64,000 nucleotides of DNA from Penicillus capitatus. Lineage: Eukaryota > Chlorophyta. The stretch is from NCBI GenBank assembly GCA_965649825.1, contig OZ287702.1, forward strand, positions 1,054,001 through 1,118,000. The letters are read 5' to 3'. Of the stretch, positions 21,798 through 35,454 are shown one piece after another. The notes beneath the pieces were generated by a model. The model saw only the letters and a list, made by a program, of their open reading frames with translations, did not search any database and had not been told where the DNA came from. Positions within the stretch are counted from its first letter, which is position 1; every line of letters starts with the position of its first letter. Made by a program: the position numbers and the translations under genes.

Positions 21798-24700
21798 ATG
21801 CGGCGATTTCTTTCACCTCTAAAACTCTGTCTGCTCTGCTGCGTGTTCGCTTATGGAGTCGGCCAGTTGTGTGCAGTTCAAAGGGCGCTGCAGCGCCCCC
21901 CAGACATCGCTTCTGCAGACGACGGTTTTCAATTGCTAGCTTCGTTACAACTTTTCAGCGGTGCTGTCTCCTGTTAGCCCAACTGGACGGTGAACTGCAA
22001 TCCGTGTTGTCCGAAATACCTTCAGCTTTCTCCACTAAACGCAGTAAAAACGTAATGTTCGAATTCGCCTACCACCAGTCGGTGGCGAGGTTATTAACTA
22101 ACTCGTCTTTTGTCTGAAGACGGTAAACGAAGCACACGCGCCTTTGCAAACTGGTGTGTTCGGTAGTAGAATTACCACAGGTTCGGTTTTTTGTTTCCTT
22201 CGCGGAGAATCCCTAGTCTTAGTGGTATTACGACGTGTTAGGTTTTGAATGTGCGTTGACGCGAGGGGCTAAAGAAAGATATACGGCAGCCGACGGCAAA
22301 ACGTGGCTCATCGACAGCACTGTCCTTAAAGAAGTCGACAGCGATTTGCAGATGATTGTTAACTGCACAGAGGAGGGAGATATTCTCTCATTCAAGACAA
22401 CGGACGTTGTGCGCCCATCGTCGCGTATCACGATTCCGTGGCAACTGACACTCGCCACCCAAGCCGAAAACACTGAATTTCACGGCGGTCTGTACCCGAT
22501 CGCAAAGACAAAGACAAGATTTACCTGTCCCCGAAAAAACTCTGGACTTTTTCGCGTAGAGTAAGACCACTTCGATCGGATGGTTAGTCATTCGCTTTTC
22601 GTCCGTAGGTCCATAAATGTCACTTTTGCCAATCTTGTCATCGAAAAGTGTACGTTCGATGGCGCAGATGGCGTCCAAGCAGTCATTGACGTTGCAGAAT
22701 GCCATTCTGAAAATGCTTACGGCATCGTAGCTCTGCACAGTGTTGTCTTTCGAGAAAACAGCCTAATTGCAGCTTCTGGACTTCGAATGTCATCCTCGTC
22801 CTGTTATGAAGTCGAGATGGTCGAAGTGGAGATCTCGGAAAACGTCTGCTCTGGCGAGGCCTGTGGAGTCCATCTAGCAAGGAAAAACAGACTAGAAAAC
22901 TGCGTCGCTCACGGGAATAGAATAGCCAAAACGAACGAGCAGCAGTCGTCCTTGCTCTATGGAAAAATCTCATCCAACACCTCGATCAAGGGATTCACGG
23001 CTAACGAGAATGATCTAACAATCATCAAGCTACAAGAAGGTTCACTTACAATGATGAATGCGTCATTCAGACAGAATCATCTCAGTACACGAATCACCGA
23101 AGCTACAAGAACCCACTATATTCATTTAAAAGATTCGGTAGCGGAGTTCAAAAACACAAAAGCGACCGCCAACAATGCACAAAATTACGGAGGATTCTTG
23201 TTGGCGTTGAGGTCGACGTTGAAGCTGAACGAGACGAACGCGTCAAACAACAGCGCGAAGGAGGGCGGATTCCTAAATGCTCAAGACTCAAACGTGACAC
23301 TCGAGCGTACGAATGCAAGCGGCAACAGAGCACAAGAGTATGGCGGATTCTTGTTGGCGCTAAGGTCGACGCTGAAGCTGGACGAGACGAGAGCGGCAAA
23401 CAACATCGCGAAGGAGGGCGGATTCATAAATGCTCAAGACTCAAACGTGACACTCGAGCGTACGAATGCAAGCGGCAACAGAGCACAAGAGAATGGCGGA
23501 TTCTTGTTTGCGCTGAGGTCGACGCTGAAGCTGAACGAACAAATGCGTGCAACAACAGCGCGAGGGAAGGCGGATTCTTGTTGGCAGCAGATTCGAACGT
23601 GACGCTCGAGCGTACGAATGCAAGCGGCAACAGAGCACAAGAGTATGGCGGATTCTTGTTGGCGTTGAGGTCGACGCTGTTGCTCGACGAGACGTCCGCG
23701 TCAAACAACAGCGCGAAGGAGGGCGGATTCCTAAATGCTCAAGACTCAAACGTGACGCTCGAACGTTCGAATGCAAGCGGCAACAGAGCACAAGAGTATG
23801 GCGGATTCTTGTTGGCGCTGAGGTCGACGCTGTTGCTCGAAGAGACGTCCGCGGCAAACAACAGCGCGATAGAGGGCGGATTCCTAAATGCTCAAGACTC
23901 AAACGTGACGCTCGAACGTTCGAATGCAAGCGGCAACAGAGCACAAAAGTATGGCGGATTCTTGTCGGCGCTGACGTCGGCGGTGAAGCTGAACGAGACA
24001 AATGCGTGCAACAACAGCGCGAGGGAAGGCGGATTCTTGTTGGCAGTAGATTCGAACGTGACGCTCGAGCGTTCGAATGCAAGCGGCAACAGAGCACAAG
24101 AGTATGGCGGATTCTTGTCGGCGCTGACGTCGGCGGTGAAGCTGAACGAGACGAATGCGTGCAACAACAGCGCGAGGGAAGGCGGATTCTTGTTGGCAGC
24201 AGATTCGAACGTGACGCTCGAGCGTACGAATGCATGCGGCAACAGAGCACAAAAGTATGGCGGATTCTTGTCGGCGCTGACGTCGGCGGTGAAGCTGAAC
24301 GAGACGAATGCGTGCAACAACAGCGCGAGGGAAGGCGGATTCTTGTTGGCAGCAGATTCGAACGTGACGCTCGAGCGTACGAATGCAAGCGGCAACAGAG
24401 CACAAGAGTATGGCGGATTCTTGTTTGCGCTGACGTCGGCGCTGAAGCTGAACAAGACGAATGCGTGCAACAACAGCGCGAGGGAAGGCGGATTCTTGTT
24501 GGCAGCAGATTCGAACGTGACGCTCGAGCGTACGAATGCAAGCGGCAACAGAGCACAAGAGTATGGCGGATTCTTGTTTGCGCTGAGGTCGACGCTGTTG
24601 CTCGACGAGACGTCCGCGGCAAACAACAGCGCGATAGAGGGCGGATTCCTAAATGCTCAAGACTCAAACGTGATGCTCGAACGTTCGAGTGCAAGCGGCA

Positions 24701-27700
24701 ACAGAGCACAAGAGTATGGCGGATTCTTGTTGGCGCTGAGGTCGACGCTGTTGCTCGACGAGACGTCCGCGGCAAACAACAGCGCGATAGAGGGCGGATT
24801 CCTAAATGCTCAAGACTCAAACGTGACGCTCGAACGTTCGAGTGCAAGCGGCAACAGAGCACAAGAGTATGGCGGATTCTTGTTGGCGCTGAGGTCGACG
24901 CTGTTGCTCGACGAGACGTCCGCGGCAAACAACAGCGCGATAGAGGGCGGATTCCTAAATGCTCAAGACTCAAACGTGACGCTCGAACGTTCGAATGCAA
25001 GCGGCAACAGAGCACAAGAGTATGGCGGATTCTTGTCGTCGCTGACGTCGGCGGTGAAGCTGAACGAGACGAATGCGTGCAACAACAGCGCGAAGGAGGG
25101 CGGATTCATAAATGCTCAAGACTCAAACGTGACACTCGAGCGTACGAATGCAAGCGGCAACAGCGCGCAAAAGTATGGCGGATTCTTGTTAGCGCTGAGG
25201 TCGACGCTGAAGCTGGACGAGACGAGAGCGGCAAACAACAGCGCGAGGGAAGGCGGATTCCTAAATGCTCAAGACTCAAACGTGACGCTCGAGCGTACGA
25301 ATGCAAGCGGCAACACTGCACAAGAGAATGGCGGATTCTTGTTGGCGTTGAGGTCGACGCTGTTGCTGGAAGAGACGAATGCGCGCACTAACAGCGCGAA
25401 GGAGGGAGGATTCATAAATGCTCAAGACTCAAACGTGACGCTCGAGCGTACGAATGCAAGCGGCAACAATGCACAAGACCGTGGAGGATTCTTGTTGGCG
25501 CTGAGGTCGACGCTGAAGCTGGACGAGACGAGAGCGGCAAACAACAGCGCGCGAGAGTATGGCGGATTCCTAAATGCTCAAGACTCAAACGTGACGCTCG
25601 AGCGTACGAATGCAAGCAGCAACGCTGCACAAGAGAATGGCGGATTCTTGTTGGCGTTGAGGTCGACGCTGTTGCTGGAAGAGACGAATGCGCGCACTAA
25701 CAGCGCGAAGGAGGGAGGATTCATAAATGCTCAAGACTCAAACGTGACGCTCGAGCGTACGAATGCAAGCGGTAACAATGCACAAGACCGTGGAGGATTC
25801 TTGTTGGCGCTGAGGTCGACGCTGAAGCTGGACGAGACGAGAGCGGCAAACAACAGCGCGGAAGCAGGAGGATTTATGAAGGCTCAAGATTCGAATGTGA
25901 CACTCGAGCGGACGAGCGCGACCGCCAACAGCGCAGTGAAAGATGGCGGATCCATGTGCTTAGTAGAATCGAACGCGATTCTGAAGCACACGTTTGCGTC
26001 TAAAAACATCGCTCAAGAAAGCGGAGGGTTTATCTCGGCGCAAAATTCGACTATGAAGTTGGACGACACAAATGCAATCAACAACAGCGCAACAGAGTGG
26101 GGAGGCTTCATACACGCGGCTAACTCTAAAGTAGCAATACAGCGCACTACTGCACTCGACAGCATTTCTAATTATGGAAGTGTTTTCGGGGCATTGAATT
26201 CATCTTTGGGCATCTCACAATCACAGTTCTTTCGCAACTCGGCGAAATCTTTTGGTGGTCTTGCCGCGGTTATCAAAAACAGCTCGATTTTCTTTATCGA
26301 CTCTGCTATTAAACGCGCAAGGTCCAAAAACGGCGGAGCAATTTGGTTGGAGAAGTCTTGCTTGAGAGCGCACAACCTCTCCATTCTTCATTGCGAAGCA
26401 GACGAAAGCGGTGGTGGTGTGTATAGCATTGGGTCATCAACTGTCCTTTTTTCGGACTGTAAGCTTTATCACAACTCGGCAAAGAGAGGTAGAGGCGGCG
26501 CAATGTTTTTTGATGTTGATCTGGAACAGAATCTTGCTTTGCAATTACTCCAAAGCAGCATCAAGAACAACGTGGCAACGATGGGAGGTAAGCCCTCACC
26601 GTCTTTGTAAACACGACTGTCAACTATATGTGTATTCAGGTGGACTCTTCTTCGTCAGCGGCAAAAAAGAAGATGAATGCCTCGCCAACGGCACCCACTG
26701 TCCCTTCATGGCTTTGACAGAAACACAGTTTTCGAGCAATGAAGCCAGCGTTGCAGGAGGAGCAGTCTTCACTGGATACTTAGAAGCCATCCGCTTTAGT
26801 TGCACCAACGCTTCATCAGATGTCAATCTACGATTCTACGAGGAGATGGAGTGGAAACGCTTGAGGCAAGTTCAATCGGACAAGGACATCTGCTCATCGT
26901 GGAAGGGCAATCGAGCCGAGGTTTACGGACAAAATATCGCGACGTATGCCGCAACTGCAGAGATGACGTTGCAAGATGCCAAAAGGTGTGCCTGCGTGAG
27001 CGGCAGAGAGAACTGTGTGATAGATGGATACCGTATTGGTACAGATCTTCCAACTGCAACAGTAAAGCTGTTAGATGAGCTCGGGCAAAAGCCTGCAATA
27101 AGCTACATCCTGGTGTATGCAAGCATGTCCTCACCGAATAGCGAATTCTTGTTTTGGCCGATTTCTCTGCCGATGGAGAATGGATCCTGTTCTTTCCGAT
27201 CCGTTAAAGGGTTTGTACCTCCGGGAGAGTACAATTTGACGGTCGAATTTGGCGAAAAAGAGATCGAGGACATCGGAATTACCGTGAAGGTTCACAATTG
27301 TTCTGTAGGCGAGTTTGTGTCGCCTGCTGGTTTTTGCGATAGCTGCAGCAGCACGACGTACAACTTCCTACTTTCAGCGAACGTTTGTCTACCCTGTCCG
27401 GAGAATGGGAACTGTGATCCCATGTGATCACACCAGAAGATGGCTACTGGCAGCAAATGCCGTGCTCAGAACGTCTTCACAGATGCCTACCGACCTCCGC
27501 CTGCGAATTCAAGGACCGCTCCCAAAACTTGAAGACCGTTGTTGAGAATGTAACAAGTTGTGATTTTGAGAGAGAATGGATTGAAGATTACACACAAGCT
27601 CAATGTGCTGAAGTAAGATCCATCCTCTTCTTCGGATGAATTAATCATCTTTCTGCCTGCTCCAAAGGGTTGTACGGGCCCTCTCTGTGGATCTTGCGAA

Positions 27701-29303
27701 GAAAACTTCGGCTCTGGTCTATCCTCGAAATGCGAAAGGTGTCTCAAGGGCTTCTTCAATGTGGGCTACATTCTGACGTCGGCGATCCTTCTTTTGGTAA
27801 TGACGAGCATCACGATCCATGGCACGGTCAGCGCCCTACGCAGAAACACCGAGCAGACTCATGAGCAAAGCGCACCGTCTTCATCGGCGGAAGTGCCCAG
27901 ATCGCCACGCCTTGGGACGGAAGTGGGTGTAGACTGACATCATCAACTTCCACTTAATGAATGAGATGTAGGTCCAAGTCGCCGGAGTGCCTGCGTCCGA
28001 GAAAACTTTGGCTAAATGGAAGGCCGTCGAAATGTTCAAGGCACAAATCAATTCGTTTATCTCTAACTGAACTCGTCGTTTTGTAGATCACTCTAGGCTA
28101 TGTCCAAACAACCGTTCTTCTAGCTTCTCTTGACGTGGGATGGGCGATTCCTGTGATCGTAATGGCAGCAGTGGCAGGCAAGGCTACATTCTCGTGTCCC
28201 TCGGCTTATTCACTATTGTGCCGTTTCTAGAGTTGCTTGGCGGTCTCGCGTCTGATGGCATTCGACGCTCTGTCGTTTGTTTGTCTTCAAAACACCTGTC
28301 CTTGCAGCCAACGGCAATGGCACTCGTCGTCAGCGTCTGCGTTGTTCCCTGCGCCGTGTTTCTCTTCTGGACCGTGTTCTGGACAGCAAAATCAGCAAAA
28401 TCCGGAAGCGACCGACTTCCCCGCTACCTGTCGAAGAGATGCTTGCTTTCGGCGATGGTCATTTGGTATGTCACCCTCGTCCCGGTGCTGAAGGCCGCAC
28501 TAAGCGTCTTCTTGTGCATCAACGTGCACGATTCGACTGACTTGGCAAACGTCAACGTAACTCACATGTATTGGGCTGTCGACACAAGCATGAGATGCTA
28601 TGAAGGAGACCACAGCAAGCTCCTCTACGGAGTTGTCGTTGCGTTTGCGTGTCCAGTGTACGGCGGACTTCTCACACTCTTCGTCGTCTTCCTCAAAAGT
28701 GCGCCTCAACACCTCACCCACAAGGGCAGCTGGGCATACCAGACAACTGGATTCCTTTACCGCTCTTACAGAATGGATCATAGTCGATACTGGGAAGTCG
28801 CAGTCGTAATAAGAAAGATCGCTATCGCCTTTCTTGTATTTTGCGCCCATCTGTTCGACAGCGGATTACCGATCACCGGTGTCGCGTACATCATCATGCT
28901 TGCTATCTTGGCTCAGATTCTGGTGTTGCCGTACCGCGATGACTTTAAGGACCTCAATAGAATGGAACTGGCATCTCTTTTTGTATCCGTGGCAACGGCG
29001 TTAGCAGCTTCCATGCTCAAAGACGAAGGCTACCCAGAAGACTTCACTCGCGAGCTGCTCACAGTCGCGTGCGCTTTGCTGAATGTCATTGCATTTATTG
29101 TTTTTGGTTTTTATATTCTCAAGTTTGCAGCTGAGTTCTTGAGATATAAGCTGATTGAGCGAGGGGAGCACAGTGCATCTGATGCTGGTATGTTTTGCAT
29201 TCTGGCGCGCTGGATCAGCTACGAAGTCAAACATCTCATTAGTAAGATATATCCGACAACCGACCATCCAGAGATCGCCGAACAATCGGCCATCGAGGCA
29301 TAA
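21798..29303 (+). CDS. Large beta-helix repeat surface protein with membrane C-terminus; two apparent frameshifts
   Basis: A signal peptide (MRRFLSPLKLCLLCCVFAYG) starts at 21798, but exons between ~21970 and 22241 are unresolved. Supported exons: 22242-22560, 22609-26587, 26640-27612, 27668-27922, 27972-28040, 28087-28177, 28231-29303. The body is a right-handed parallel beta-helix of ~25-residue rungs (GGFLNAQDSNVTLER type) dominated by a 153-bp tandem array. It is followed by a Cys-rich module (CDSCSSTTYNFLLSANVCLP; GPLCGSCEENFG) and about seven membrane helices. The same order occurs in the intact paralogue at 49279-55712. Relative to that paralogue the frame breaks at ~23538 (one G missing in a repeat) and ~27420. 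Two introns (28041 and 28178) have GC donors. Such proteins resemble algal Pmp-like surface proteins with a channel- or receptor-like tail; the role is unknown. It may be a recent pseudogene or contain assembly errors. Confidence 0.7.
23165..25870 (+). repeat. 153-bp coding tandem array
   Basis: About 17 near-identical units of 153 bp (51 codons = two beta-helix rungs). Marker sequence caagagtatggcggattc recurs at 23637, 23790 and onward every 153 bp. Units fall into two flavours: one with NAQDSNVTLER plus ALRSTLLLDET, another with AADSNVTLER plus SALTSAVKLNET. The second flavour forms a block around 23960-24480. Because 153 is divisible by 3, long open frames appear in other frames and on the other strand; these are artefacts of the repeat. 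Confidence 0.95.
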
Positions 29304-30779
29304 GCAAATCAACATCCATTAGCAAGATAGTCTTTTCTTTTTCCAAGCTGAGCTCGTAAACGGGGCTCAATATTCGAAGCTGTGACGGGACTTTTCCTCC
29401 TTTTCCATGCTGAAAAGAGTGACCTGCATTATGCACCCTATAGAGTGAGCCATGCGCTTTCTCTGTGACAGTTTTAAGTATGTGACGTGACAAAACGTGC
29501 GTCTCTCGCCTCTCTTCGCGATAATCGAACAAGAAGAGCTCCATTGTCGTGACCGTCGACGACACCGCATGCAGGCGACTTCATCAGTCAAAAGTTCTAC
29601 ACAATCGTTTGAGAAACGGCTGTCCATGCAAACATTTGATCTATTCCAGCAACCTTAAATCACATCATCGCCGGTACGAGTGTGAAAACAGTTTGAATGT
29701 GCTGTTGAGAAGGTATCGTCGTGCTCCATCTCCAAATCTCTATCTAGCCGTCGAACCTTTGTTTTTGGAGCACTAGTCAGTTTTCACTGAATTCGACAAG
29801 GAGAACTGACCACATACACCTGTAGAGGCCAGCGTCGCGAACAGATTGCTAAGTCGCGTTGAGTTCATAATGAATTTGAAAGCACGACTAAGACGTCTCG
29901 TCCGGGAGATACTCTTTTATTAACAAGTAGAACTGCTTTCTGAACACCTCTATTAGTTAACCTTCTGCACAGCGGAATCGGATAACATCCACAAGACGTC
30001 CGCGCGTTATGAATCCTGGGGAGCAATCATACATGTCCACTGAGAATGATTAAGTGAACCCAGGAGCCCTTTTAGAAACTGCCGTAACAAGAACGGAGTG
30101 AAGAACAGAGCAACAAAAATTGAAAGACTACTTCGATGCTCTTTCTCACTTATTCGATGGCCTTCAAACTAGCTGACCTAAAAGGAGAGAAAATAAAAGC
30201 ACATATATCGCAAGCGTTTCCGTTTGCGGTCAACAGTCGGAAACGCCGTTATCGAATTTGTTGCAAAACGTTTCGCCAAACGCGTTTCAATTCCGTAGCA
30301 CAAACGATCCCAGACTGGATGGAGACGAAGAGAGGAATGCCAAACAACGTGTCCTTCCACACTTAATCGTGACTTACAAGAAAACACCGCACATAGCTCA
30401 AATTAGCTAATCAGAATGGCCATTTGGTGAAACAATGAACTACACGACACAGATGTTGGCGGATGCCCATCGCGTCACGTAGAAGCATGTATCGATTCCA
30501 TACGATCGGCCAGTAGTCATCTAGACGAACCGTTGATATTGGCAGAAATAAACATATCGCCGAATGACCGGTAACGAGTACCTGTGGCAAACCATCATGG
30601 GATTTGAACGATTTTCCTCCCTCAGTGTGCGAGCCGTCGTTTGTATTTGATGACGTGGTTTTGCCATCTACCGTCACTCGATTCGTGCGTCGGTCTTCCT
30701 GTTCGCCGTCTCCGTCCCGTGTTACCACAGTGTAACGCCGCTGAAGCGTCACGTGGTTATCTCGGAGAGACACGCGGAT
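29304..30779. other. Intergenic region, nothing recognised
   Basis: 1.5 kb of lower-complexity, relatively A/T-rich sequence with many stops in all frames. No gene, tRNA or tandem repeat was found. Confidence 0.4.
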
Positions 30780-31355
30780 ATGTCGTGTACGTTGAGGTTT
30801 TTCCACATCGTCCTCGTAAGTTGTTCTCTTTGACCGCCTTTAAACTTAGCGTTCACGCTGTTTGTTATCGTCGTTTCCAGGTTGTGGCTCTCTGCAGCTG
30901 TTTTCTCGGCGCAGGTGTATTTGAGCTGGTTAATCGTTCATCTGAACAACGGTTTGTTTTGCGCAGAAACGCATGCTTTGACGAGCAGGCCATTCATCTT
31001 CCGAGAGGACGCCGATCTCGAACCGGAGAAGGAACAACTGGTAATGATACACCGACGATTGCTGGATCATCACTGGGGGTTCTTTGTCCCAAACGTCAGA
31101 GCTGGAGTCGCCCGCGCCGCTGTAATTATACGTTTCCTTGGCCCAAACCGAAACCGATGCTTTAAACCGCACGTTTTAAACCCCGCTTGCCAAAACATTA
31201 CGTCTGTGATTGTCGCTCGGCGTCTTATCGACGCGGGAGTTCCATACCACATGACAGAAGACGGTCTGTACTTCGAAGCGATATCATCTAGTGTATCCAT
31301 CGAACCACTGCCGTCCGAAGTATCTATTGACGATTACAAATACCACAGCGATTGA
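30780..31355 (+). CDS. Putative secreted or signal-anchored protein, unknown
   Basis: Exon 2 (30915-31355) is a clean frame of 147 codons, including REDADLEPEKEQLVMIHRR, WGFFVPNVRAGVARAAVIIR, PHVLNPACQNITSVIVARR and VPYHMTEDGLYFEAISSS. A plausible first exon, 30780-30815 (MSCTLRFFHIVL), joined across a 99-nt GTAAGT...CAG intron gives a 158-aa product starting with a hydrophobic signal or anchor (FFHIVLVYLSWLIV). I recognise no family. The alternative is a start inside the long frame that opens at 30882. It stands alone between sparse regions. Confidence 0.5.
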
Positions 31356-32116
31356 TCAGACGAACCCGAGATGAAGCTAACCTGGATCATCAAACTGGAC
31401 GACATCATTTGGACCACTAAGAAGTCGTGACATCTAAAGTGGGAAGTGCAGTTGGTATGGGTTTATCTACTTCAGTAATGGATGGCATCAACTCTATTAT
31501 ACACATGGCTGTTGCACGTCTAGAACCGGTATCTCTGAATTCTCGAGTTATTGTCATCGTCGCTCAGTTGTTTAGATTATCTGTCTAGTGCCGACTGTCA
31601 ACGCTGAACGCCTCTTTAAAAAACAAGACCTGTGAGAGATCTTCTTCGCCGATCGACATCGCACGAGGAGATCGATATGTTCATCGCGCCCCTTCCGAAT
31701 AGTTTCATCGCGACGCACACTTGCGCAGTTTGCTGAGTACAGAATGACATTCTCAACAACGTGCTAAAGATTGTGTAGGCAACGATTACGATTCGTGTTC
31801 TTCGTGCATTTCAGAGTCGATTTGTGATCCTGACGTCTTTACTGCCTTCTTTTCGAAATGCTTCTCATGGATGAGCACTGTCGAAGGTGCATTCCAGATC
31901 TCCAACGTAGTAGTTAACTCAGTCTGATACATCTAAAGGCATAGAACACATGAAGGTCTTTGTTGTCACACGTGGTGGCTGGAAGCACCTCCATCGCAAA
32001 TACGGACCGGTGCTTTCCATCATACTTCCTATCTCAGCAATGTCGTCTGCTTATCAAAAGGTGTGTCTGTCTGTCATCTGTGATGACATAGATGATAGCT
32101 TTTTCGCGCGACCTCC
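31356..32116. other. Intergenic region, nothing recognised
   Basis: 760 bp with no convincing frame on either strand; short minus-strand ORFs at 32034-32344 are the shadow of the downstream plus-strand gene. Confidence 0.4.
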
Positions 32117-32648
32117 ATGATGTCGACGTTACCGACGAGAGATGTCTTTTTTGCCCTCGACAGCTTGGTGTACTCGGCAGACGTTGTAAGACGACTCGCA
32201 GGAAGAGACAAGAAAGAATGGCGCAAACGAGATATCGTGGCCCTCCGCGAAGCCCGTGAGACATATTTTCGAGCAATGGAGAAGCTCAAGACGATGGCAT
32301 CGGCATCGGCATCGACATCGGCACAGAGTACAGTTGACCATCATATGGACGAAAACACATCAGGTAACCTTTTGCAGTGCACCTTACCTACCATCGCGAC
32401 CTTTCACTGCAGAAGAACAGATCATCGAGTTGCAGGAAGAAAAGGAGGCATTGGAAAAAGAACTTGCAGCGAAGAACACTCGGCTTAAATTCCTGCTGGC
32501 CACAAGCCGCGAAATTCTCGACATGATGGAGAGATGGGATCGTTGGGAGATGCCGCCAGAGGATCACCTAAAGAGACGTCAGGATGATGCTCGACATTTA
32601 CGAGCGGGTTCAGATATCTCTTCTGTGGACATGGAAAAAGTTGATTAA
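32117..32648 (+). CDS. Helical protein, possible Mediator MED30-like subunit
   Basis: Two exons (32117-32363, 32413-32648; 49-nt intron) give 160 aa. The N-terminal half is helical (DVFFALDSLVYSADVVRRLA, ALREARETYFRAMEKLKTMA). A Ser/Ala linker is coded by a short tcggca repeat. After the intron a coiled coil reads EEQIIELQEEKEALEKELAA, then KNTRLKFLLATSREILDMM. The late K-N-x-x-L-K-x-L-hydrophobic pattern and overall size resemble small Mediator head subunits such as MED30, in which a charged coiled coil is followed by this segment. The resemblance is weak, and any small coiled-coil complex subunit would fit. Confidence 0.5.
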
Positions 32649-33145
32649 GCCGAGGCGTCTTTGCAAAGAGCCCTGTGGATGGCGCGATGAATACCGTAAC
32701 GCATCTTCGTCCCCGGGGCAACATTCCAGAGTGTACTCGGTTTTATGGATGCGTACAGGGATGCTGATGCCAGCAAAGGTGTTTTCTGTTTCTGAAGCAG
32801 AAATCTGATTCCGGCATCACACATCCTCTCTCACACATCGGCCTTCTGCAGATCGACACTTGATGCGACGATGCTCTTTCTCCTATTGGGACCAACAACA
32901 ACAAGATCTCAGACTGTTGACCACTAATTGCTGTATACGCAAAGACGGCAGTCGCTCAATAGACGTATCCAGAGGTGGCAACGAGTTGTAGTTTATAGTG
33001 CGCTTTGTATTGATTCCTTGTTTCGGCAACTGCGTCATTAAGAGATGCTAGACGAGCGCGACACTTCACAGAGTGATGACCTCCATTTGTCATTTTGATT
33101 GAAACGGCTTCATCGACTCCGTCATTTCAGCTGTCATTGTGAAGG
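32649..33145. other. Intergenic region
   Basis: About 500 bp between two plus-strand genes; no frame with coding character. It probably holds the 3' UTR and the Dim1 promoter. Confidence 0.4.
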
Positions 33146-34356
<1,211 letters not shown>

Positions 34357-34390
34357 CGACGTTTTAAACACCATCCGTTCATCCAGACCA

Positions 34391-35416
34391 TCAGTCCGTC
34401 TTCTTGTACACCCACCACTTGTTTCTGTACCGATGAATTGGCAGGTTGTATTTCTTAGCGTGCTCGCGGACAGCTTGTGGAACTTCGGGCCAAGCCGGGG
34501 ACCAATCATCGCCCAGCAAAACGCCTCCTTTGCGCAAGACCTCCCACCATAACGTGATGTCTTCTGCCACATCGACATAGCTATGTCCAGCATCGATATG
34601 GATTAACTCTGCTTTCTGTTGCAGCTCTGTCAGCGATTTTGCTGCTATCCTCGATGACGTCGGCATAGGAATAACAAACTCTGTCAGATTGAGCTGCACC
34701 ACGTTGGAAACGAAGGTATAGAACAGAGTCGGATATCCGTTTTGAAACTGAAGATCTGTTTTTCGGTTCATCGAATCATGATCCATCCAGTACTGCACAA
34801 TGGGCAACCACATGTCCACGGCGATCAAGACACCGAATCCTTGCTCCTTCAGAGCAGCAGCGAGCTTCATGGCTGAGGCACCCTTCCAGACACCGATCTC
34901 GATGACCAGATAAGGCGACAGGCTCTGCACGAGAAGTCGATAGATATTCCCTCCATTATCCCATCCACTGAGATCTAATGGACGCAGTGTCAGATTCCGG
35001 TAGACGTCATGATCATCGTAAAAGAAATCGAGGCCAACGGAACAGTCCATGGCGCCATATCCTTCATAGCAGACGCAGCGCATGCCGTCACAGATGCCTC
35101 GTCTTCGTGACGCTCCACATTCCTCTGGACATCCCACTGTCCACTCCTCTCGTTGTGTCTCCGGTAGTCCATCCTCCAGAGAGTCGTCGTCATTGTATGC
35201 ATGGTATGTGAATTTGTATCGACGCTTCAGGCGTATGAGCGAAGAGAGGCGAGACGGTTGACCGACCCCCGACGACTTTAAGGCAACCCAGTTCCAGAAT
35301 GCAATAAAACTGCCTAGGCAGATCAGGGCGTAGAGACGTGAGGTTCGGATAACATGCACGCGGCCCTTCGATGCATACTTCATTCTAGAGGCCATTCGGC
35401 ACAGGAGATGGCGCAC
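34391..35416 (-). CDS. Type II membrane protein with EGF-like motif and class I methyltransferase domain
   Basis: Single exon, 341 aa. One membrane anchor near residues 27-46 (LYALICLGSFIAFWNWVAL) follows a basic tail, so the rest should be in the secretory lumen or outside. Residues ~95-130 are a Cys-rich EGF-like segment (CPEECGASRRRGICDGMRC, then CYEGYGAMDC). From ~165 a Rossmann methyltransferase of the Methyltransf_24 type follows: LVIEIGVWKGASAMKLA as the SAM-binding loop and LIHIDAGHSYVDVAEDI plus GGVLLGDDW as later strands. The family includes sugar O-methyltransferases, and with the anchor and EGF motif a Golgi glycan-modifying enzyme is plausible. Its start is 38 bp from that of divergent CDC6. 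Confidence 0.8.
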   Translation of the reverse strand: MRHLLCRMASRMKYASKGRVHVIRTSRLYALICLGSFIAFWNWVALKSSGVGQPSRLSSLIRLKRRYKFTYHAYNDDDSLEDGLPETQREEWTVGCPEECGASRRRGICDGMRCVCYEGYGAMDCSVGLDFFYDDHDVYRNLTLRPLDLSGWDNGGNIYRLLVQSLSPYLVIEIGVWKGASAMKLAAALKEQGFGVLIAVDMWLPIVQYWMDHDSMNRKTDLQFQNGYPTLFYTFVSNVVQLNLTEFVIPMPTSSRIAAKSLTELQQKAELIHIDAGHSYVDVAEDITLWWEVLRKGGVLLGDDWSPAWPEVPQAVREHAKKYNLPIHRYRNKWWVYKKTD

Positions 35417-35454
35417 TCGTCATTTCCCTGCAATGATAGCGGAATGCCATTAAA

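Noticed and set aside
23441-25391. Long open frames of 524 aa (minus) and 614 aa (plus, other frame) over the repeat array
   Set aside because: They exist because a 153-bp unit (divisible by 3) that lacks stops in one copy lacks them in all. Composition (RRSRCC, QQSTRVWRI) is not protein-like, and the third frame matches the beta-helix paralogue.
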